Shown in pieces: positions 58,018-64,000 of a stretch of 64,000 nucleotides of DNA (position 1 is its first letter; each line of letters starts with the position of its first letter). The position numbers and the translations under genes were made by a program. Source of the DNA: G965222535 sp965222535 (lineage in GTDB: Bacteria; Pseudomonadota; Gammaproteobacteria; HK1). Below the pieces are notes generated by a model that worked only from the letters and a program-made list of their open reading frames with translations, searched no databases and was not told the origin of the DNA. The stretch lies in the NCBI GenBank assembly GCA_965222535.1, contig OZ244957.1:930001-994000 (forward strand). Reading direction: 5' to 3'.

Positions 58018-58470
58018 TAATGGATAACCCATGCGTGATTAAAGAACACTTCATGAGCATCTCCATTTCAAATCCTGAATATTGGTTACAATACCCTCTT
58101 CCTTCCCAACACTCTGGAATAGCTTCGTTTAGTTCTCTGGGATCTGAAGCGTTTTTTAATCCTGAAAAAACAAGCGGCGCTTGATTTTTCAGGGGGTAGC
58201 CAAAAGACGTTCTTATTTGGGGAAAGGGGGGACTATTGGATCGACTATAAAATAAGCCGCGAAACGCCCCCCTTTTCCCAACCCCCTATCCCCTGCATGA
58301 TCAGCGTTCTTACCCGACGCCTACACTTTGCTCCGTTGAATGCTCTAGAATAGCTTCGTTTAGCTCTCTGGGATCTGAAGCGTTTTTTCAGGAGAATAAG
58401 GAGCGCCTAACGGCGCGCCGTTCGCTGGAAGGGTCATTGCCCCTATTCCAGAGCATTACCCTCCACTATG
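58018..58470. other. Repeat-rich gap upstream of the cassettes, no integrase seen
   Basis: GAATAGCTTCGTTTAG, followed by CTCTGGGATCTGAAGCG, occurs twice (about 58112 and 58349). CCTGAAAAA...TTTTTCAGG flanks CAAGCGGCGCTTG near 58161-58192. A purine-stem element TTTGGGGAAAGGGGGG and CCCCCCTTTTCCCAA lies at 58217-58280. A type E fragment lies at 58395-58440. No intI-like frame is present. Confidence 0.6.
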
Positions 58471-59429
58471 CCAGAGCCTTACTACAATCCTCGACCCTGC
58501 ACGGCGCTAAGCCGAGGGTGCAGGAGATGCTGGGGTTAGGGGTTTGGGGGAAGGGGGTACAGCGTTTAGGTACGTTTAACACGCCCTCACCCTTCCCCCA
58601 ATATAAACGTCTTTACCCTCCTTAGACTCCTGAGATGTGCTAGGCAACGCCTAGCATCTCAGGATTAAAAATATTAAAGATTCCAGAGCTCCGCCTACCC
58701 CAATGCCAGAGCCTTACTACAATCCTCGGCCCTGCACGGCGTCGAGGCGAGGGTGCAGGAGATGCTGGGGTTAGGGGCTTGGGGGAAGGGGGTAAAGTGT
58801 TTAGGTACGTTTAACACGCCCTCACCCTTCCCCCAATACAAACGTCTTTACCCTCCTTAGACTCCTGAGATGTGCTAGGCAACGCCTAGCATCTCAGGAT
58901 TAAAAATATTAAAGATTCCAGAGCCTTGCCCTCCACTATGCCAGAGCCTTACTACAATCCTCGGCCCTGCACGGCGCTAAGCCGAGGGTGCAGGAGATGC
59001 TGGGGTTAGGGGCTTGGGGGAAGGGAGTAAAGCGTTCAGGTACTTTAAACACGCCCTCACCCTTCCCCCAATACAAACGTCTTTACCCTCCTTATTCTCC
59101 TGAGATGCTAGGCAACGCCTAGCATCTCAGGATTAAAAATATTAAAGATGCCAGAGCCTTGCCCGAAGCCATGCCAGAGCATTACCCTCCACTATGCCAG
59201 AGCCTTACTACAATCCTCGGCCCTGCACGGCGCCGAGGCGAGGGTGCAGGAGATGCTGGGGTTAGGGGCTTGGGGGAAGGGGGTAAAGTGTTTAGGTACG
59301 TTTAACACGCCCTCACCCTTCCCCCAATATAAACGTCTTTACCCTCCTTAGACTCCTGAGATGTGCTAGGCAACGCCTAGCATCTCAGGATTAAAAATAT
59401 TAAAGATTCCAGAGCCTTGCCCGAAGCCC
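58471..59429 (+). repeat. Four tandem type F repeats of about 235 bp
   Basis: Units start CCAGAGCCTTACTACAATCC at 58471, 58706, 58941 and 59197. Each contains CCTGCAC...GTGCAGG, the stem TTGGGGGAAGGG...CCCTTCCCCCAA around TTTAGGTACGTTTAACACG, and the hairpin GCTAGGC-AAC-GCCTAGC inside CTGAGATG/CATCTCAG, then GATTAAAAATATTAAAGAT. The last spacing is longer by an inserted 21-base partial copy. The array ends at the radC stop codon. Short open frames inside it are not genes. Confidence 0.9.
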
Positions 59430-60155
59430 TTATTGCTTTGGTGTGTACAAGCCCTGCTCGGCCATGCTCAGTACCTCGCCATCAGCCACTAGAAAATGAT
59501 CCATGAGGCGGATTTCGAGAGGCGCGAGGGCTTGTGCCAGTTGCTCGGTCATACGGATATCCTCGGTACTGAAGTGCATTTGCGCGGAAGGGTGGTTGTG
59601 GACGCAGATGAGTCCAGTGGCGTAACGATCAAGGGCCAGGCGGACGATTTTCTTGAGGTAGATATGGGCGCGGTTTTCGATGCCGTGTTCCAGTTGCACG
59701 GCATCCAGAATGCGATTGCTCTGGTCAAGCAACAGCAGGTAAAACTGCTCCTCGGAGCTGTCGCCGATCTCGGCCAGCAGATACTCCCGCACATCGCGCG
59801 GGGTCCGCACGACCACCTGCTGCACCGATTTGCGGCTGTGGCGGTGCAGTTGCGCCGTCAGGTTGAGCAGGATCGCCGCGTGCTCTCCAAGCTTGGCGCG
59901 ATGCTGCAGGGCGGCGACCGGTTGTTTCAGTACGGTTGACAAGTCGCCGTAGATGGTCAGCAACTGCCGCGCCAACGCATGCGTGTCTTTACGCGGCACG
60001 GCAAACGACAGCAGCAATTCCAGTTGATCGCGTTCATTGAAGCCATCAATGCCGACCGCCAGCCATCGCTGTTTGAGACGTTGGCGATGACCGGTATACG
60101 ACGGCTTGTCGGCGTTCGGCGGCGCTTTGTCGCCCTGTGGCAAACGTTGCGCCAT
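59430..60155 (-). CDS. radC: RadC family JAB/MPN metallo-domain protein
   Basis: A 241-residue RadC protein. An N-terminal helix-hairpin-helix-like region (ELLLSFAVPRKDTHALARQL) precedes the MPN+ (JAMM) domain. Its zinc motif is VHNHPSAQMHFSTEDIRMT, with the upstream glutamate in LEHGIENR. Despite its name the family's role in repair is unproven. RadC genes often sit at integration sites of mobile elements and beside repeats; here its stop codon abuts the tandem type F array. It follows the methyltransferase by three bases, so both are likely co-transcribed. Confidence 0.93.
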   Translation of the reverse strand: MAQRLPQGDKAPPNADKPSYTGHRQRLKQRWLAVGIDGFNERDQLELLLSFAVPRKDTHALARQLLTIYGDLSTVLKQPVAALQHRAKLGEHAAILLNLTAQLHRHSRKSVQQVVVRTPRDVREYLLAEIGDSSEEQFYLLLLDQSNRILDAVQLEHGIENRAHIYLKKIVRLALDRYATGLICVHNHPSAQMHFSTEDIRMTEQLAQALAPLEIRLMDHFLVADGEVLSMAEQGLYTPKQ

Positions 60156-60158
60156 TAG

Positions 60159-60917
60159 CTAGCACACCGTGAAGCGGATCAGGAAAGCGTTGTCGTCAGT
60201 GTGCCGCTTGAGCTCAGCGCAAGCACCAACGCCGCGCGCTTTTGGCGCTGCGTCAGGGTTATCGCACGGGGCATCGGCAACGCTATCAAGGGCGCGGTAC
60301 ACGGGCACTAAAGTCAGCGTTGGTAGGGTAATCAGGCGATGCTGCGCCAGCGCGTTGAGGTGCGCTGCAAAACGCTGCGCGACATAATGCAACGCATTGA
60401 CGCCGATGATAACCAATGCCCCGGCGCGACAATGACCGATCAAGGTTGTCAGCGGTTGTGGACCGAGGTGCCCATGGGTGAAGGTACCGGCGCTCACCAT
60501 GGCGGCGTAATCATTCGGCAGGGTGAGCGGGGCGGTGCTCAGATCGACCTCATACAATGCCCGGTAGAGCTGCTTGTCGCGTGCCTTGGTCAACATGTGC
60601 GGGGAAATATCAGCGCCGTCTAGCGTAAGCTCGGGGCGCACCGCAAGCAACGCGGCGGCGACTAGGCCGGTACCGCAGCCGATGTCACAGATGGCACCTG
60701 CTAGGCTTTGGCTGTCGATCTGTTGCAGCAGTTCGTTAGCCACCTGTTGCGGGTAATAATAACCCAACGCATCAGCGAATTGGTCATCGTAACAGGCGGA
60801 AAAGCTACGGTAATAAGCGCGATTATCGGCTGCTGTCCTGAGCGCGTAAGCACCTTCCAACAGCCGCACGGCGGTGCTCTGGGAGCTGCTTCGGGTACTG
60901 CGCGGGCCGCTGTTCAT
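60159..60917 (-). CDS. Class I SAM-dependent methyltransferase
   Basis: A 252-residue methyltransferase. The S-adenosylmethionine site AICDIGCGTGLVAAALLA is near residue 75, followed by LDGADISPHMLTKARDK and the acidic turn DYAAMVSAGTFTHGHLG. It resembles the WBSCR27-like/TPMT-type small-molecule methyltransferases found in many bacteria, whose substrates are unknown. The start is uncertain, since the first 25 residues are serine/arginine-rich. It ends three bases before radC and starts 21 bases after mtaB, so mtaB, this gene and radC form an operon. Confidence 0.83.
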   Translation of the reverse strand: MNSGPRSTRSSSQSTAVRLLEGAYALRTAADNRAYYRSFSACYDDQFADALGYYYPQQVANELLQQIDSQSLAGAICDIGCGTGLVAAALLAVRPELTLDGADISPHMLTKARDKQLYRALYEVDLSTAPLTLPNDYAAMVSAGTFTHGHLGPQPLTTLIGHCRAGALVIIGVNALHYVAQRFAAHLNALAQHRLITLPTLTLVPVYRALDSVADAPCDNPDAAPKARGVGACAELKRHTDDNAFLIRFTVC

Positions 60918-60938
60918 GGCGCTCGCGATGCGCTGTCG

Positions 60939-62336
60939 TCAGCTAAGGGGGGCGGTGGTGGCACCGCTGACGGTGCCACCCGGGGACGGCTGCTTTACGG
61001 CGTGCGCCTCCACTATCCCTTGCAGGCCGTTATCGCTCGTCGCCGTGATGCGCACCGGGACAATCTGCCCTGGCGACAGCGCGGTAGTGGATGTGATCAC
61101 AACGCGGATGTAGTTGTCTGACCAACCGCTGAACTGCGCCGCGCCGCCGCGCCGACTGCTCTCGACCAACACCGACAACGTTTGCCCGACGTGCTGGCGG
61201 CGAAAAACAAGGTTTTTGTCACCAACGAGACGCTTCAGCGCACGAATACGGCGCTTCTTGGTATCGGGAGCGATGCGATCGCCTAATGCCTCGGCCTCTG
61301 ATCCTGGGCGCGGTGAGTAGCTGAATGGATGCAGGTAGCTGATCGGCAGCGCCGCCAGTGCATCAAAGGTCTGCTGGAAATCAGCGTCGGTCTCCGTTGG
61401 AAAGCCACAGATCACGTCGGCCCCAATGCCACACTGCGGTATGCGCTCAGCGATGTGCTGCGTCAGCGCGATAAAATCGGCGGCGCGGTAACGGCGTCTC
61501 ATGCGACAAAGCACCGCGTCGCTGGCGCTTTGCAGCGGTAAGTGAAAATGACGTGCGAAGCGGGGTTGCGCGGCCATCAGATCGATCAATGCTAGGGGCA
61601 GGCTGGCCGGCTCGATTGAGCTGAGACGGAAACGCTGCAACTGCTCAAGGGACAAGATGCGCTCGACCAGCGCAACCAGTTGCCTTTGCCCGCCGGGCAG
61701 ATCGAGTCCGTAATCACCGAGATGTACACCGGTGAGCACGATCTCGTTATAGCCTTTGTCCAACAGTTGACGGATCTGCGCCAGTACACTGGCTTGCGAT
61801 CGGCTGCGTGAAACACCGCGCGTGGTGGGGACGATGCAAAAACTGCAATGCTCATTGCAACCTTCTTGCACTTTGACGTAAGCACGGCTATGCTCCATCA
61901 TCTCGCTGATCGGTACATCGATGAAATGGCGCGCCGTTTCAATCGGCGATACCATACACCGTGGCTGGCTGCTGTCATCGGCTTCTGCGGCTGCCAGCAA
62001 CTGCGGTACTTGGGCACGCTCCGCAGCACCGAACACCAGTTTCACCCCCGGCAACGTCGCGAGCTCGCCGGCGGCGCGTTGGGCATAGCAGCCGGTGACG
62101 ACAATGCGCGCTTCAGGGTGTTCGCGGTGCAGGCGGCGGATGGTTTTGCGAGCGCTTGCATCGGCGTTGGCGGTGACGCTGCAGGTGTTGACGACATAGA
62201 CCTCGGCATCCGCCGACAGCGCGACCGTTTGATAGCCGCCGCTGCGCTCAATGAGCGTGCGTATGGTTTCCGTATCGTACTGATTCAGCCGGCAGCCGAG
62301 GGTACAATAGGCGATGCGCTTAGGGGGTGTTGGCAT
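60939..62336 (-). CDS. mtaB: tRNA t6A37 methylthiotransferase MtaB
   Basis: Radical SAM enzyme that adds a methylthio group to N6-threonylcarbamoyladenosine 37 of tRNA. The 465 residues have the three domains of the family. The N-terminal UPF0004 domain has cysteines in YCTLGCRLNQYD, NTCSV and VTGCYAQR. The radical SAM domain has CNEHCSFC near residue 180. The C-terminal TRAM domain includes VGQTLSVLVE and VRITATSDNGLQGIVE. It is distinguished from MiaB by CTLGCRLNQYD and by the TRAM sequence; RimO is excluded. MtaB is common in Firmicutes and less so in gammaproteobacteria. Confidence 0.93.
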   Translation of the reverse strand: MPTPPKRIAYCTLGCRLNQYDTETIRTLIERSGGYQTVALSADAEVYVVNTCSVTANADASARKTIRRLHREHPEARIVVTGCYAQRAAGELATLPGVKLVFGAAERAQVPQLLAAAEADDSSQPRCMVSPIETARHFIDVPISEMMEHSRAYVKVQEGCNEHCSFCIVPTTRGVSRSRSQASVLAQIRQLLDKGYNEIVLTGVHLGDYGLDLPGGQRQLVALVERILSLEQLQRFRLSSIEPASLPLALIDLMAAQPRFARHFHLPLQSASDAVLCRMRRRYRAADFIALTQHIAERIPQCGIGADVICGFPTETDADFQQTFDALAALPISYLHPFSYSPRPGSEAEALGDRIAPDTKKRRIRALKRLVGDKNLVFRRQHVGQTLSVLVESSRRGGAAQFSGWSDNYIRVVITSTTALSPGQIVPVRITATSDNGLQGIVEAHAVKQPSPGGTVSGATTAPLS

Positions 62337-62422
62337 CGCAACAGGCTCGGGCAGAAAATGGTGGTGGGGGCTTCGCTGACAAGAAACCGCGGTTGATGCA
62401 AACCCTATCAGGACACCTAAGG

Positions 62423-62582
62423 TATCTCGAAAAACCAGCTTCGCTAGCTTTTCGAGATACCCTGCGGAACTTGTCTATTGGAGGAAGGATTATAAATCAA
62501 TGGCTTACGTTACAGGAAAGCATGTCCCTTTCCCCCCACACCCATCCCGTTGCGGTTTTTCGCAGTTCCCATGAGGCACCGA
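62423..62582 (-). repeat. Short hairpin followed by a type A element
   Basis: TATCTCGAAAAACCAGC and GCTAGCTTTTCGAGATA form the short hairpin at 62423-62462. A minus-strand type A element then follows: GGGAACTGCGAAAAACCGCA, CATGCTTTCCTGTAACGTAA, GCCATTGATTTATAATCC, TTCCTCCAATAGACAAGTTC. No gene is seen in the rest of 62337-62701. Confidence 0.85.
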
Positions 62583-62701
62583 GGGGTAGGTTAACAACCG
62601 ATGGCACGTAGCAGCGCACTTGCCAACAGGCACCAAACCGCTGTCTGCTGTTCAATGGACGGGTGCTGGTCGTCGCGACGCGCCGCTGTGATCTAAACGA
62701 A

Positions 62702-62778
62702 TGGTCGGGGCGACTGGATTTGAACCAACGACCCCCACGTCCCGAACGTGGTGCTCTACCAAGCTGAGCTACGCCCCG
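62702..62778 (-). tRNA. tRNA-Pro (anticodon CGG)
   Basis: The minus strand folds as a 77-base cloverleaf: acceptor arm CGGGGCG/CGCCCCG, D arm TAGCTCAGCTTGGTAGAGC, anticodon stem CCACG/CGTGG around loop TTCGGGA, and T arm GGTTCAAATCC. The CCA end is encoded. The anticodon CGG reads CCG proline codons. Confidence 0.95.
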
Positions 62779-62885
62779 ATGAATAGGTTACTGCGCAATA
62801 AACTGTATTTTGACGTTCAAGACAGCCATCATACCTCCAAACGCTACCCATCGTATCATGGGAGCACGCTGAAATCTATCCTACG

Positions 62886-62992
62886 GGACTTGTCTATTGG
62901 GGAAGGGTTATAAATAAGCGGCTTACGTTACAGGTGATCATGTCCCTTCCCCCCAACCCCCATCCCGTTGCCGTTTTTCGAGGTGCCTATAA
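62886..62992 (-). repeat. Type A intergenic element, best-preserved copy
   Basis: Minus strand: GGCACCTCGAAAAACGGCAA, CGGGATGGGGGTTGGGGGGA, AGGGACATGATCACCTGTAA, CGTAAGCCGCTTATTTATAA, CCCTTCCCCAATAGACAAGT. I use it as the type A reference. TTGGGGGGAAGGG and CCCTTCCCCAA are its inner stem. Confidence 0.9.
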
Positions 62993-63061
62993 GAGCATTC
63001 TGCTACAGCCCCCCCGGCGGCATCGAAAGCCCTGCTCCTTGGCGTCTTTGCAGTGCCTCAC

Positions 63062-64000
63062 ATGAACCCTCCTCACACTACCGGCAGCAGTCGGTTTTTG
63101 TTTATCGTAGCGGCATTTGTCATCGTGGTCGCCGGGATGCGCGCCGCAGAGGCGATCATCGTTCCGTTTCTGCTGTCGGCATTCATTGCGATTATCTGCG
63201 CCCCACCGTTGTTCTGGTTTGAAAAGCACGGCCTGCCGCGCGCCGTAGCGATGATGTGCGTGATCCTTGGCATCATCGTCTGCGCTCTTGGCATGACGGC
63301 TTTAGTCGGCAACTCAATCAACGAGTTTTCCAATAACCTGCCGTATTACGAAACACGCATCAACGACCAGGTGGGGCAGTGGATTAAATGGTTTGAAGAG
63401 GCCGGGATCGACATCCCGCTGCGCAGCGATGAACTGCTATCGGTGATTCAACCGGGCGACGCGATACAACTGGTAGGCAATCTGTTCAACAGCCTCAGCG
63501 GCGTACTCGCCAATGCGTTTCTGATTTTACTGACGGTGGTTTTTATCCTCTTTGAGACGGCCAGCTTTCCGCGTAAATTTGATGCAATCGTTGACGACTC
63601 AGAGCGTACCTTGGGACGCTTTAAACGCTTTACCGATAATGTCAAACGCTATCTGGCGATCAAGACCATCGCCAGTTTTGCGACGGGGTTGATCATCACC
63701 TTATGGCTGACTATCATCGGGGTCGATTTTGCGATTATCTGGGGAATGCTGGCGTTTATGCTCAACTTCGTCCCCAATATCGGATCGATCATTGCCGCAG
63801 CACCGGCAATGCTGTTTGCCTTGGTGCAGTCGGGAGTCGGGGTTACCCTGTGGGTGGCGGTGGGCTACGTAATCACCAATATCGTGATCGGTAGTGTACT
63901 GGAACCGCGCTATATGGGGCGCGGGCTTGGGCTATCGACGCTGGTGGTTTTTCTGTCACTGGTGTTTTGGGGCTGGGCGCTCGGCCCGGTGGGTATGTTT
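63062..64000 (+). CDS. AI-2E family transporter, 3' end outside window
   Basis: Frame open from ATG at 63062 to the window end, giving 313 residues of an integral membrane protein of the AI-2E/PerM/TqsA family (about 350-370 full length). The family pattern is clear. Two helices lie near the start (FLFIVAAFVIVVAGM, VPFLLSAFIAIICAPP), a soluble segment covers about 95-145, and paired helices follow (LLTVVFILFE, IKTIASFATGLIITLW). The signature FMLNFVPNIGSIIAAAPAML precedes the PerM-like ending VGYVITNIVIGSVLEPRYMG. Members export small molecules or ions; autoinducer-2 export is shown only for TqsA, so the substrate is unknown. Confidence 0.92.
   Translation, partial: MNPPHTTGSSRFLFIVAAFVIVVAGMRAAEAIIVPFLLSAFIAIICAPPLFWFEKHGLPRAVAMMCVILGIIVCALGMTALVGNSINEFSNNLPYYETRINDQVGQWIKWFEEAGIDIPLRSDELLSVIQPGDAIQLVGNLFNSLSGVLANAFLILLTVVFILFETASFPRKFDAIVDDSERTLGRFKRFTDNVKRYLAIKTIASFATGLIITLWLTIIGVDFAIIWGMLAFMLNFVPNIGSIIAAAPAMLFALVQSGVGVTLWVAVGYVITNIVIGSVLEPRYMGRGLGLSTLVVFLSLVFWGWALGPVGMF

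Noticed and set aside
58437..59351. Repeated short open frames (about 62-67 codons) in the tandem array, ending NTPSPFPQYKRLYPP
   Set aside because: They are produced by the 235-base repeat, contain its stems and have no ribosome sites; they are better explained by the repeat.
58471..59429. CRISPR array
   Set aside because: The units are about 235 bases long and nearly identical throughout, with no alternation of short repeat and unique spacer, and no cas genes.

Overview
The window reads as a chromosomal segment of a gammaproteobacterium whose genus I cannot name. The evidence is MutH, RlmB, LpxC, DolP-like, CcmCDE and RpoH of gammaproteobacterial type, a GatCA amidotransferase, cytochrome c5, MnmE and PNPase/S15. 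No rRNA is present and the only tRNA is tRNA-Pro(CGG). Most of the window is housekeeping DNA of medium-high G+C in short operons. It is broken up by an unusually dense population of intergenic inverted-repeat elements and by one AT-rich accessory island.

Layout. 1-0.9 kb: a decayed copy of an unrecognised two-gene module. 1-8.4 kb: fabI, an enoyl-CoA hydratase, rlmB, mutH, mnmE and an orphan NuoE-NuoF fusion (NAD-dependent formate dehydrogenase beta type). 9-14.6 kb: NodT-type outer-membrane lipoprotein, rubrerythrin, ChaC, GFA protein, MDR oxidoreductase, EVE protein. 14.8-25 kb: gatA-gatC, LTA-synthase-like sulfatase, trpD, obgE, proB, a LysM-like anchored protein. 25.4-32.5 kb: xdhABC, cytochrome c5, cbiB. 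32.6-37.1 kb: DolP-like lipoprotein, pnp, rpsO, rpoH. 37.3-40.7 kb: an intact second copy of the unknown two-gene module plus ccmCDE, bracketed by inverted copies of one repeat. 40.8-47 kb: pteridine reductase, MidA-like methyltransferase, fxsA, lpxC, Nudix, folK, folB, a trans-sulfuration enzyme. 47.3-48.9 kb: an AAA ATPase with a frameshifted partner. 49-54.7 kb: HCCA isomerase-like protein, MEMO-AMMECR1 fusion, succinate/malate-CoA ligase beta, malyl-CoA lyase-like protein, a 2OG-Fe(II) oxygenase. 54.8-58 kb: two integron-type gene cassettes with attC sites but no integrase; one cassette is split by an IS481-like element. 58-59.4 kb: four tandem structured repeats of about 235 bp. 59.4-64 kb: radC, a methyltransferase, mtaB, tRNA-Pro and the start of an AI-2E family transporter.

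How the genes work together. xdhABC is a complete purine-oxidising module with its maturation factor. The malyl-CoA lyase/CoA-ligase pair and the formate-dehydrogenase-type diaphorase suggest C1 or glyoxylate-linked carbon metabolism, although the remaining subunits lie outside the window. folB-folK with pteridine reductase cover part of folate synthesis. ccmCDE, cytochrome c5 and the DsbA-like protein point to c-type cytochrome respiration.

Best candidates for something new: (1) the two-gene module present twice, a short protein with a GN...QG core followed by a helical protein with a C-terminal membrane segment, one copy intact and one decayed; (2) a cassette array without an integrase, including a DGQHR (DndB-like)/GIY-YIG cassette broken by an IS with a clean 9-bp target duplication; (3) a large family of roughly 100-bp and 235-bp intergenic elements that share one purine-rich stem, TTGGGGGAAGGG/CCCTTCCCCCAA.
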